DNA from: Senimuribacter intestinalis
GTDB taxonomy: Bacteria; Bacillota; Clostridia; Peptostreptococcales; Anaerovoracaceae
DNA length: 64,000 bases
Assembly (NCBI GenBank): GCA_943192975.1
Contig: CALPCJ010000006.1
Span: 73,387-137,386, forward strand
Direction of reading: 5' to 3'
Shown: piece after piece, positions 25,664 through 32,870 of the stretch
Layout of the letters: each line of letters opens with the position of its first letter
Numbering within the stretch: position 1 is the first letter of the stretch
Notes under the pieces: model-generated
The model's input: only the letters and a program-made list of their open reading frames with translations
Database searches by the model: none
Told to the model about the DNA's origin: nothing
Position numbers and translations under genes: made by a program

Positions 25664-25768
25664 TGTCTGCACTTTAGCGGGTTGAGCAGGGTCTGCGAGG
25701 CAGCGCCTGCTCGATCAGACTAGGCGCTGCCTGCGGTAAACACATGAAAAGAGCATTCACCCATCGAC

Positions 25769-25950
25769 GCTGACTAAATTTTGGATTTTGCTGAATTTTG
25801 TCAGCAAATCGTGAAGAATTAGGTTTCATATTCTTAAAATCCTGACAAAGCAGACAAAATCAAAAGAATTTGTCAGTTTTGTCAGCGTTTTTAGCTAAAA
25901 TGCTGACAGATTTGACAAAAAACTAAAAAAATGTCAGTTTTGTCAGCGAC
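25769..25950. repeat. Cluster of TGTCAG/CTGACA boxes in a gene-free spacer
   Basis: The 600-base spacer 25588-26188 has no gene. Within it the box TTTGTCAGC or its complement recurs: 25769, 25797, 25842, 25869, 25879, 25902, 25912, 25932 and 25940. Two forward boxes (25868-25886) and two reverse ones (25902-25919) are arranged symmetrically about an AGCT centre, a dyad of some 50 bases. The sites are too variable in spacing for CRISPR. They could bind a regulator or fold as RNA. Confidence 0.6.
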
Positions 25951-26089
25951 ATAGAAATTTAAAACTTTTTCGTGTGTTCACCTTGGCACATTGCTGTATT
26001 CCCATTGACTTTTTCTGCAGGCGCATGTACACTATACCTATAAAACTGAAAGAAAAACGCAGATGATGTACCGCCGGGTAGATGATTTT

Positions 26090-26139
26090 AGCGTCCTAAT
26101 CCATTCCGTTAGGCCTTAGAAGGAATGGTGCGGGGCGCT
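26090..26139 (+). promoter_or_regulatory. Two-stage hairpin in the leader of the EamA gene
   Basis: An outer stem AGCGTCC / GGGGCGCT (26090-26096 with 26132-26139) and an inner stem CCATTCC / GGAATGG (26101-26107 with 26122-26128) are followed by TTTTGTTTTCTT. It resembles a terminator placed 50 bases before the start codon, so it may be an attenuator. I could not match it to a known riboswitch class. Confidence 0.5.
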
Positions 26140-26188
26140 TTTGTTTTCTTGTCAGGAGGTATTTTGCGGCGTTGAAGGAGGAAAGCGT

Positions 26189-26623
26189 ATGAGTATTTTT
26201 ACATTTTGGTGGCCTATAGCACTGCTTCTGGTGGCGCACACCTTTTATCAGGTCAGCGCAAAATCTGTGCCGGAGGCAATGGATCCTTTCGCAGCGGTAT
26301 TTTTTAACTATGTGGTGGCTGCGGCTGCAGCCTTTGTCCTGTGGATGGTCATGGGGCAGGACAAAAACCTGGCGGTGCAGTTTGGGAAGATGAACTGGGC
26401 ACCGGTTGTCATGGGATTTACCATTACGGCGGTGGAAGTAGCATCGGTCTTTATGTATAAGCTGGGCTGGAATATCAGCGTGGGAACGACCATTGTAAAT
26501 ATTGCTCTTGCCGTAGTCCTTGCGGTGATTGGAATACTTTTTTATAGAGAGGTTTTGACGGTACAGCAGATGGTGGGAATTGGTCTTTGCATTGCCGGTG
26601 TCATCGTAATAGCGAGGAGCTGA
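26189..26623 (+). CDS. Half-size EamA/DMT-superfamily membrane transporter
   Basis: The 144-residue protein has about five hydrophobic segments and ends with the EamA-like pattern FYREVLTVQQMVGIGLCIAGVIVIARS. It is one EamA unit, so it should work as a dimer, like small multidrug or guanidinium exporters. The start follows AAGGAGGAAAGC; a longer in-frame start at 26141 lies inside the leader hairpin and is rejected. Substrate unknown; its place after the guanidino-enzyme locus and behind a leader hairpin is suggestive but not proof of a link. Confidence 0.8.
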   Translation: MSIFTFWWPIALLLVAHTFYQVSAKSVPEAMDPFAAVFFNYVVAAAAAFVLWMVMGQDKNLAVQFGKMNWAPVVMGFTITAVEVASVFMYKLGWNISVGTTIVNIALAVVLAVIGILFYREVLTVQQMVGIGLCIAGVIVIARS

Positions 26624-26741
26624 AAATTCGCAAAAATGCACCAAACAAAAAGTCATAATCTCTGAAAATTAATTTGACATTTCCGTCACAATTCGTTAAA
26701 ATATAAGTGTAAAGTGAGAATGCAAAATGGGAGAGTTTTCG

Positions 26742-27434
26742 ATGAAAAGCATTTTAACAGAAATGATTAAGACTAAGAAGAACTTCGTCTTTGTAGGCGA
26801 AGCAGGCAGCGGTAAGAGCGAAATTGCAATTAACTTTGCCTTCCAGCTTGCAGAGCTTTCTGATAAGAAGGTGCACTTCTTTGATATGGACCAGACGAAG
26901 CCGCTGTTTCGTTCCAGAGATATCAGACATCAGATTGAGGATGCAGGCATCGTCTTCCATTATGAGGAACAGTTTTTTGACGCACCGACCCTGCCGGGCG
27001 GCGTGAGAAACTATATGGCGGACGAGGATAGTATCGTAATTATGGACGTAGGCGGCGACCATGTCGGAGCAAGACTCATCGGTGCATTTTCACCGTTTCT
27101 CAACCGAGAAAATACGCAGAACTTCTTCGTCATTAACGCATATCGTCCGTGGTCGAAGGATTTAATCAGTATTGACGGTACCATGGCCCGCGTATTGGGC
27201 ATGGCTCGCATCGATTTAGCAAATGTCTCAATTTTGAGTAATCCCAATGTGGGAATTACTACTACAGCGGAGGAAGCGCTTGATGGCAATGAGAAAGTCA
27301 AAGCATTAATTGGAGAATATTTGAATGTCGACTACATGTGCGCTCTTGCGCACCTTTGTCCTGAGATTTCAGGAAAGACAAATACCCCGCTTCTTCCGGT
27401 GAATTTGTATCTGACCTATGAGTGGGTCGATTAG
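26742..27434 (+). CDS. P-loop ATPase, MinD/CobQ-like, associated with the ferredoxin oxidoreductase genes
   Basis: The 230-residue protein has Walker A G-E-A-G-S-G-K-S-E near its start, then FDMDQTKPLFR, a Walker B-like SIVIMDVGGD and a final acidic tail, which suits a deviant-Walker SIMIBI NTPase. ATG 26742 is chosen because GGGAGAG lies 6 bases upstream; an ATG at 26727 has no ribosome site. It is on the same strand as the 2-oxoacid:ferredoxin oxidoreductase genes, 280 bases before them, and may help assemble that enzyme or its clusters. No specific function is recognised. Confidence 0.6.
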   Translation: MKSILTEMIKTKKNFVFVGEAGSGKSEIAINFAFQLAELSDKKVHFFDMDQTKPLFRSRDIRHQIEDAGIVFHYEEQFFDAPTLPGGVRNYMADEDSIVIMDVGGDHVGARLIGAFSPFLNRENTQNFFVINAYRPWSKDLISIDGTMARVLGMARIDLANVSILSNPNVGITTTAEEALDGNEKVKALIGEYLNVDYMCALAHLCPEISGKTNTPLLPVNLYLTYEWVD

Positions 27435-27483
27435 AAATGTCAACTACCCTGGCTTTGCCTGGGGTTATTGAATAACGGTTTGA

Positions 27484-27556
27484 GAGCCTTTGCTTTTCGC
27501 TGGCTCAGTACACCATGTTACGACTAGAGCCAGCCCAAAACAAGTTTTGGGGCTCT
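27484..27556 (+). repeat. Two hairpins in the leader before the tandem repeats
   Basis: GAGCC (27484-27488) pairs with GGCTC (27502-27506), and AGAGCC-CCAAAAC (from 27526) pairs with GTTTTGG-GGCTCT (to 27556). The second has no T-run, so it is not a clear terminator. Confidence 0.5.
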
Positions 27557-27558
27557 AA

Positions 27559-27697
27559 AGCATAAGGTCTGCCAGACTGCTCACTGAGTTCGCAGGGCAG
27601 GACCATTATACGACGCATTCTAAACCGGCTAAAGACCGGAGAATGCCAGCATAAGGTCTGCCAAACTGCTCACTGAGTTCGCAGGGCAGGACCATTA
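27559..27697 (+). ncRNA. Tandem 50-nt structured repeats upstream of the oxidoreductase operon; possible regulatory RNA
   Basis: Two 50-base units (27559-27608 and 27648-27697) differ at one base. Each can fold as GGTCTGCC / GGCA-GGACC with an inner CTGC / GCAG helix. The 39-base spacer between them makes its own hairpin (GCATTCT 27615-27621 with AGAATGC 27640-27646 around two CCGG). The second unit ends right at the AGGAGG of the ferredoxin gene, so folding could control translation. I do not recognise it as a named RNA family. Confidence 0.6.
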
Positions 27698-27711
27698 AGG
27701 AGGTAATCAAA

Positions 27712-27927
27712 ATGGCAAAAGGAAAAGTGGAAATTAGAGCAGAGAGCTGCAAGAGCTGCGGTTATTGCGTTAAATTCTGCCCTAAGAAAGTGCTCGCTAT
27801 TGGCGACAAAGTAAATTCTAAAGGCTACCAGTATGTTGTTGCAGCAAATCCGGACGACTGCATCGGCTGTGCCGCTTGCGGAGTTGTCTGTCCAGACGCA
27901 GCAATCGAAGTTTATAGGGAGGTTTAG
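27712..27927 (+). CDS. 2-oxoacid:ferredoxin oxidoreductase, ferredoxin (delta) subunit
   Basis: The 71-residue protein carries two CxxCxxCxxxC clusters (CKSCGYCVKFCPK and CIGCAACGVVCPDA) and matches the small [4Fe-4S] subunit of KorABCD/VorABCD complexes. It would pass electrons from the TPP subunit to a soluble ferredoxin. AAGGAGG is placed just after the structured repeats. It is the first of four genes that overlap or nearly touch. Confidence 0.9.
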   Translation: MAKGKVEIRAESCKSCGYCVKFCPKKVLAIGDKVNSKGYQYVVAANPDDCIGCAACGVVCPDAAIEVYREV

Positions 27928-27932
27928 AAAAA

Positions 27933-29015
27933 ATGGCAAGAGTATTTATGAAGGGCTGTGAAGCAATCGCAGAAGCAGCTACCAGAGCTGGCTGTAGATT
28001 CTTTGCCGGCTACCCAATCACACCACAGAACGAGATTCCGGAATACTTTGCAAGAAGAATGCCGGAAGTTGAAAACGGCGTATTCGTACAGGGTGAAAGT
28101 GAAGTCGCTTCTGTCAATATGCTGTATGGCGCAGTACAGACAGGAACAAGATCCATGAGTTCTTCTTCCAGTACTGGTATCAGTTTATATAGTGAAGGTA
28201 TTTCCTATTGCGCTGCTGCGCGTCTTCCAATCGTATATGTAAACGTGCAGAGAGGCGGTCCTGGTATCGGTGCAATTCAGCCGGCACAGCAGGACTACAT
28301 GCAGGCAACCAAGGCTTCCGGCAACGGTGGTTTTGAAATGATCGTACTGTCTCCTTCCACTGTACAGGAAGCAGTAGACATGACCTATGAAGCATTTGAT
28401 TTGGCAGAAAGAGACATGAACCCTGTTCTGATTCTGACAGATGGTGTTATGGGTACTATGATGGAGCCTGTTGAACTCCCTCCGATGAAGAGCGACGAAG
28501 AAGTTGCGGCACTGAAAGCTGCTCGTAAAGATATTTCCGCAGTTGGTCACAGCCCTGAAGAACAGGTTAGAATCCTTCCTGGCGGCGTAGGCGGCGGTTT
28601 TGAGCCAGTAAACATTGAAGCTGCAAAACTTTATGAATCTTGGAAAGAAAATGACGTTAGAGTAGAAGAAATCATGGTTGATGACGCAGAAATCATTTTG
28701 ACCGCTTATGGTATCTCCGCTCGTATCGCTAGAATTGCAGTAAAAGAACTGAGAGCAGAAGGCATTAAGGCTGGACTCATCAGACCGATTGCAATTCATC
28801 CGTTCCCATATAAGTCCTTTGAAAATCTGGACTTCAACAGAGTTAAGGGTATCTTAGACATCGAAATGTCCATCCCTGCACAGATGAGATGGGACGTAGA
28901 CCACGCAGTTCATGGCAGATGTCCAATCAAAGAATGTCTCAGATCCGGCGGTGAGCTGATGACAAAAGAAAGAGTTATGGCTGCAGCACATGAACTGGTA
29001 AAGGAGGTATTATAA
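27933..29015 (+). CDS. 2-oxoacid:ferredoxin oxidoreductase, alpha subunit
   Basis: The 360-residue protein has the pyrimidine-domain pattern GYPITPQNEIPEYFARRMPE at residues 27-46, the glycine-rich GESEVASVNMLYGA and NVQRGGPGIGAIQPAQQD, all typical for KorA/VorB-type subunits. With the next subunit it binds thiamine diphosphate and decarboxylates 2-oxoacids to acyl-CoA, reducing ferredoxin. Substrate (2-oxoglutarate or a branched oxoacid) cannot be told apart here. Five bases after the ferredoxin gene. Confidence 0.93.
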   Translation: MARVFMKGCEAIAEAATRAGCRFFAGYPITPQNEIPEYFARRMPEVENGVFVQGESEVASVNMLYGAVQTGTRSMSSSSSTGISLYSEGISYCAAARLPIVYVNVQRGGPGIGAIQPAQQDYMQATKASGNGGFEMIVLSPSTVQEAVDMTYEAFDLAERDMNPVLILTDGVMGTMMEPVELPPMKSDEEVAALKAARKDISAVGHSPEEQVRILPGGVGGGFEPVNIEAAKLYESWKENDVRVEEIMVDDAEIILTAYGISARIARIAVKELRAEGIKAGLIRPIAIHPFPYKSFENLDFNRVKGILDIEMSIPAQMRWDVDHAVHGRCPIKECLRSGGELMTKERVMAAAHELVKEVL

Positions 29016-29764
29016 TGGAAAAAGTATATAAGAGAACCATTGGTATCAAACCTGAAACCGTATCCGGATTCTGTCCGGGCTGTATGCACGGAACCATTCA
29101 TAAACTGATTGGTGAAGTTGTTGAAGAATTAGGTATGCTGGACAAATTAGTTCGCTGCGAAGGCGTTGGCTGCTGCGGACTGGGTCAGTTATACGTATCC
29201 CACGACCTGAACATTTCTGCACACGGCAGAGCTTGCGCAGTTGCAACAGGTCTGAAGAGATCCAATCCGGAATCTCTGGTTTATACATATCAGGGCGATG
29301 GAGACCTTGCTTCCATCGGTCTTGGCGAAACAGTTTCCGCTGCTAACAGAGGTGAAAACTTTACCGTTATCTTTGTAAACAACGGTATCTATGGCATGAC
29401 TGGTGGACAGATGGCACCGACTACACTGATCGGCATGAAGGCTACTACTGCACCGAAGGGCAGAAATCCGGAAGAACACGGATATCCAATCCACATGTGT
29501 GAAGTTTTGAGCCAGCTGACAGCTCCTGCTTATCTGGAAAGAACCAGCTGCAACACACCTGCTAACGTTCGTAAGACAAAAGCGGCTATCAAGAAAGCAT
29601 TCCAGAACCAGATTGACGGAAAAGGCTTCTCCATGGTTGAAATTGTTACTACATGTCCAACAAACTGGGGCATGAGCGAAGCAAAAGCGCTGGATTTCTT
29701 AGAGGAAAAAATGCTGAAAGAATTCCCGCTGGGTGTATTCAGAGATAAATCAAAGGAGGAATAG
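29015..29764 (+). CDS. 2-oxoacid:ferredoxin oxidoreductase, beta subunit (TPP-binding)
   Basis: The 249-residue subunit has the cysteine pattern FCPGCMHG and GCCGLG near the start, and the thiamine-diphosphate/Mg motif GDGDLASIGLGE ... NNGIYGMTGGQ near residues 90-130. The start codon shares its A with the alpha-subunit stop (TAATG), showing translational coupling. Together the subunits suit amino-acid fermentation, where oxoacids formed by deamination are oxidised. Confidence 0.94.
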   Translation: MEKVYKRTIGIKPETVSGFCPGCMHGTIHKLIGEVVEELGMLDKLVRCEGVGCCGLGQLYVSHDLNISAHGRACAVATGLKRSNPESLVYTYQGDGDLASIGLGETVSAANRGENFTVIFVNNGIYGMTGGQMAPTTLIGMKATTAPKGRNPEEHGYPIHMCEVLSQLTAPAYLERTSCNTPANVRKTKAAIKKAFQNQIDGKGFSMVEIVTTCPTNWGMSEAKALDFLEEKMLKEFPLGVFRDKSKEE

Positions 29765-29767
29765 AAC

Positions 29768-30316
29768 ATGGAAAGAAATTTACTTGTTGCCGGATTTGGC
29801 GGACAGGGTGTCATGATGCTAGGAACTCTTTTGGCTCAGGCAACTTGCGAATCAACTGATAAACACGTAACATATTTCCCATCCTACGGCGCAGAAATGC
29901 GTGGAGGTACAGCTAACTGCTACGTTGTAATCTCCGATGACGAAATCGGTGCGCCTGTTATGGAAGCAATGGAAGATATGATTGTCATGAACGATCCTTC
30001 CCTGCATAGATTCCTTGACAAGCTGAAACCAGGCGGAAACCTGCTGATTAACAGCTCCATCGTAATCTCTCCAATCGAGAGAGACGACATCAAGGTCATC
30101 AAAGTTCCTGTAACTGAAATGGCTCTGGAAATGGGAAATCCGAAAGTTTTGAACATCATCATGCTGGGCGCTTACATCGGCGCAACAGAAGTTGTTCCAA
30201 AAGAAGTTATCATTGAAACTATCAAGAACAAACTGGGTAAGAAAAAACCAGAGTTCCTGCCGATGAACTTAGAAGCTTTCGAAAAAGGATTTGCGATTGG
30301 CGCAGCTGCAAAATAA
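29768..30316 (+). CDS. 2-oxoacid:ferredoxin oxidoreductase, gamma subunit
   Basis: The 182-residue protein begins with VAGFGGQGVMMLGTLLAQA, the CoA-handling domain signature of the gamma subunit, and continues with FPSYGAEMRGGTANCYVVIS. It completes the four-subunit complex, 3 bases after the beta gene. A terminator follows 15 bases after the stop codon. Confidence 0.94.
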   Translation: MERNLLVAGFGGQGVMMLGTLLAQATCESTDKHVTYFPSYGAEMRGGTANCYVVISDDEIGAPVMEAMEDMIVMNDPSLHRFLDKLKPGGNLLINSSIVISPIERDDIKVIKVPVTEMALEMGNPKVLNIIMLGAYIGATEVVPKEVIIETIKNKLGKKKPEFLPMNLEAFEKGFAIGAAAK

Positions 30317-30330
30317 AATATGTATTTTAA

Positions 30331-30369
30331 AACCACCTGCAGGCAGGAAACCGTTTGCAGGTGGTTTTT
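30331..30369 (+). terminator. Terminator of the ferredoxin oxidoreductase operon
   Basis: AACCACCTGCA / TGCAGGTGGTT forms a 11-bp stem with a 14-base loop and is followed by TTTTT. Confidence 0.88.
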
Positions 30370-30405
30370 GCGTGGTGGAGTACTTGGCGTTTGACGGATG
30401 ACTGC

Positions 30406-30490
30406 CGCCATGTATACAGAAAAACGTTTAAAATATGGCGATTTTCAGAGGATGAACGCCATAGATACAAAAAAGCTTTAGATTATGGCG
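30406..30490 (+). repeat. Two CGCCAT...ATGGCG hairpin repeats
   Basis: Two similar units, 30406-30440 and 30457-30490, each begin with CGCCAT and end with ATGGCG, and share an A/T-rich core (GATACA-AAAAA-GCTTTA in the second). Each could fold as a 6-bp hairpin. The 342-base spacer 30317-30658 otherwise holds only the terminator and a possible promoter (TTGACA 30598 with TAGTGT 17 bases later) for the CCA gene. Confidence 0.55.
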
Positions 30491-30661
30491 CATCGGCTTC
30501 TCTGCAGCAGGAACTACCGCATTAGACTTGGATATTTTTCAGTGCAATATCACTTATATTGCAAAGAGGAAATTCGTTTTTAAAAGGAGAATATACATTG
30601 ACAAAAGCCTATTGCAGCGGTAGTGTATAAATAAACACTATATGCGGCAGGAGGTTATTTG

Positions 30662-31828
30662 GTGGAGAAAAGGGAAGAACAGTTGAACAGCAATATACCA
30701 ATTTATGTGCGGGAAGTTTTGCGTCTATTGAATGAGGCAGGTCACGAAGCTTTTATCGTGGGTGGTTGCGTGCGCGATATACTCATGGGGCGCCAGCCTT
30801 CCGACTGGGATGTATGTACATCGGCACTTCCCTCAGAGACGACAGTTTGCTTTGGAGCGGCGAACACTGTACAGACCGGTGTAAAGCATGGGACGGTTAC
30901 GGTCTTGACAGAAGAAAAGCCAGTAGAAATAACTACCTATCGCATTGACGGAGACTATCGGGATGGGCGTCATCCGGAGGCGGTGGTATTTACACCGAGT
31001 TTGGCAGAAGATTTAAAACGGCGGGATTTTACTATGAACGCTATCGCTTATCATCCGCAGCGAAAGCTGGTAGATCTTTACGGCAGCATGAAGGATATCC
31101 AGTGTCAGCTGATCCGCTGTGTGGGTGAACCGCAGAAACGATTTGAAGAGGATGCGTTGCGGATTTTGCGCGCCCTTCGCTTTCGGGCGGTGCTTGGTTT
31201 TAAGCTGGAAATGGAAACGGCAAAGGCGGTTCGTGCCTGTGCGCCGCTTCTAACGCAGATTTCAAAGGAACGAATCAACGCGGAACTTTCCAAGCTGGTG
31301 CTGGGAAAAGAGGCTGACAGTGTGATTGATGGATATGCGGAGGTGCTGCAGATTTGCTGCCCTAAACTAGTCCCGGCTTCTGTAAAGAACCTTCCGCCGG
31401 CGCTTTCCGTTCGCCTTGCGGTACTGTTTCCTGCGGATACAAAAAAAGCCCTGCGGGAACTGAAATACGATCATCGCACGGTGGAGCAGGCATCGGATAT
31501 CGCGAAGCTTTGCGCGGAGAAAAAAGCGCCGTCTGGGGAGAGAAGTGCAATTCTACGGCTTTTACGACAGTACGGAGAAGAAACGAGTTTTCTGTATTAC
31601 AGCATCTTTGGAAGGGAAGCAGAGGTGAAGGACGCAATCGCAGACGGCGCATGCTGGAGTTTGCAGCAGCTTGCCGTCAGCGGCGGAGATTTAATTAAGC
31701 TGGGTGCAGTGCCCGGACCCGCCATCGGCAGCATACTAGATGAAATGCTGGAACTGGTAATAGAAGGAAAGCTGGAAAATTCCAGCGGTAGTTTGCTGGA
31801 TTATGCCAGGGAAAGGGTCGTTCTATGA
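30662..31828 (+). CDS. cca: tRNA CCA-adding nucleotidyltransferase / poly(A) polymerase family
   Basis: The roughly 388-residue protein has the class II nucleotidyltransferase head: FIVGGCVRDILMG then DWDVCTSALP, and the flexible-loop pattern RRDFTMNAIAY. It then has RFEEDALRILRALRFRA, the conserved neck. This enzyme adds CCA to tRNA 3' ends from CTP and ATP. A GTG start at 30662 lies 7 bases after AGGAGG; a TTG one codon earlier is the alternative. The C-terminal part is shorter than in some homologues and carries no HD domain. It overlaps the next gene by 4 bases. Confidence 0.92.
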   Translation: MEKREEQLNSNIPIYVREVLRLLNEAGHEAFIVGGCVRDILMGRQPSDWDVCTSALPSETTVCFGAANTVQTGVKHGTVTVLTEEKPVEITTYRIDGDYRDGRHPEAVVFTPSLAEDLKRRDFTMNAIAYHPQRKLVDLYGSMKDIQCQLIRCVGEPQKRFEEDALRILRALRFRAVLGFKLEMETAKAVRACAPLLTQISKERINAELSKLVLGKEADSVIDGYAEVLQICCPKLVPASVKNLPPALSVRLAVLFPADTKKALRELKYDHRTVEQASDIAKLCAEKKAPSGERSAILRLLRQYGEETSFLYYSIFGREAEVKDAIADGACWSLQQLAVSGGDLIKLGAVPGPAIGSILDEMLELVIEGKLENSSGSLLDYARERVVL

Positions 31829-32628
31829 TAAGAAATGTTTGGGCAGTATACTTCAGCCCGACGGGCAGCACGAGGGGGCTGACTGTTCGCATAGCAAAAG
31901 CCGCAGCAGAAGCACTGGGCGCTGCTGCGGTGCAGGAATTTGATATCACAAAGCCGGAAAATCGGCAGAGCAGGGCGGAATTCGGAGCGAGAGATTTTGT
32001 CATATTCGGCATGCCCACTTATGCGGGCAGATTGCCCAACAAAATCATGCCCTATATCAGAGATTCGGTGAAAAGTGCAGGCGCTTCCTGCGTACCTGTA
32101 GTAACTTTCGGTGGTCGTAGTTTTGATGACAGTCTGGCTGAACTTTCGGATTTGCTGGAAGAAACAGGCTTTAAACTGGCGGGCGGCGGGGCATTTGTGT
32201 GCCGTCACGCCTTTGCAAAGGTGGCGGAGGGAAGACCGGGAAGAGCAGACTTTGAAAAAGCGGCAGAGTTGGGAGAAGGTGCGATGAAGAACTTGCAGAC
32301 AGGTCATACCCTCAGTGCAGAAGTATTTCCGGGAAATCATCCGGCAGGACCTTATTATGTGCCGAAGGGACTCGAGGGCACGCCGGCAGTTTTCCTGAAA
32401 GCCAAGCCAGTGACCGATTCGGGTAAATGCACCGGCTGCGGTCTTTGTGCGGAGCACTGCCCCATGGGGAGCATTGGAACGGATGGCATTTGTATTAAAT
32501 GTCAGGCATGTATCGCTGTTTGCCCGCAAAGCGCAAAATACTTTACCGATGGGGCATTCCTCAGTCACAAAGCCATGCTGGAGCGGGATTTTGCCGACAA
32601 TAGGGTGGAAAGTCAGATTTGGATATAA
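31825..32628 (+). CDS. EFR1-family flavodoxin-ferredoxin fusion protein
   Basis: The 267-residue protein begins with a flavodoxin-like FMN-binding pattern FSPTGSTRGLTVRIAK and has FGMPTYAGRLPNKIMPY, the region lining FMN. Residues about 195-240 hold two ferredoxin clusters (CTGCGLCAEHCP and CIKCQACIAVCPQSA). EFR1 proteins move electrons between flavin and iron-sulfur partners; the partner here is unknown. The start ATG overlaps the cca stop (ATGA), so both are made from one message although the functions look unrelated. Confidence 0.88.
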   Translation: MIRNVWAVYFSPTGSTRGLTVRIAKAAAEALGAAAVQEFDITKPENRQSRAEFGARDFVIFGMPTYAGRLPNKIMPYIRDSVKSAGASCVPVVTFGGRSFDDSLAELSDLLEETGFKLAGGGAFVCRHAFAKVAEGRPGRADFEKAAELGEGAMKNLQTGHTLSAEVFPGNHPAGPYYVPKGLEGTPAVFLKAKPVTDSGKCTGCGLCAEHCPMGSIGTDGICIKCQACIAVCPQSAKYFTDGAFLSHKAMLERDFADNRVESQIWI

Positions 32629-32631
32629 TGT

Positions 32632-32815
32632 GGTTTTCGAAATCTGCGAAAAAGTTTGCTTTTTTACAAACAAAATCGCCATTTTGAAAACCGTGCAATC
32701 CCTTGTAATTGCTGGAACTTGTTTCGGAAAACCATTACAATTGTTCGATTTTCAACGTTTTCAAAGTCGGTAAAAAGGGTTTCTTTTTACAAACAAAATT
32801 GCGATTTTGAAAACC
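32632..32815. repeat. Direct repeats with hairpins in the convergent spacer
   Basis: Two similar units (32654-32692 and 32779-32815) read GTTTG/C-TTTTT-ACAAAC followed by AAAAT-GC-ATTTTGAAAACC. The GTTTG / CAAAC ends make a small hairpin, and GGTTTTC at 32632 pairs with GAAAACC at 32686. They lie between converging genes and may work as a two-way terminator; no gene is visible in this 240-base spacer. Confidence 0.5.
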
Positions 32816-32870
32816 ATCTCTTAAAAAACTGAAAACTGGCAGAAAGATACATTGAGCTTCACGAATAAAC

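Noticed and set aside
25769..25950. CRISPR array
   Set aside because: The repeats are only 6-9 bases, occur on both strands and have irregular spacing; no cas gene is near.
25984..25998. TGGCACATTGCTG as a third sigma-54 promoter
   Set aside because: The TTGC follows after one base and not after the needed spacing; GG and GC are not 10 bases apart.
30598..30630. Short reading frame of ten codons starting TTG after AAGGAG
   Set aside because: Too short to support; the same bases form a likely -35/-10 pair and a hairpin for the cca message.
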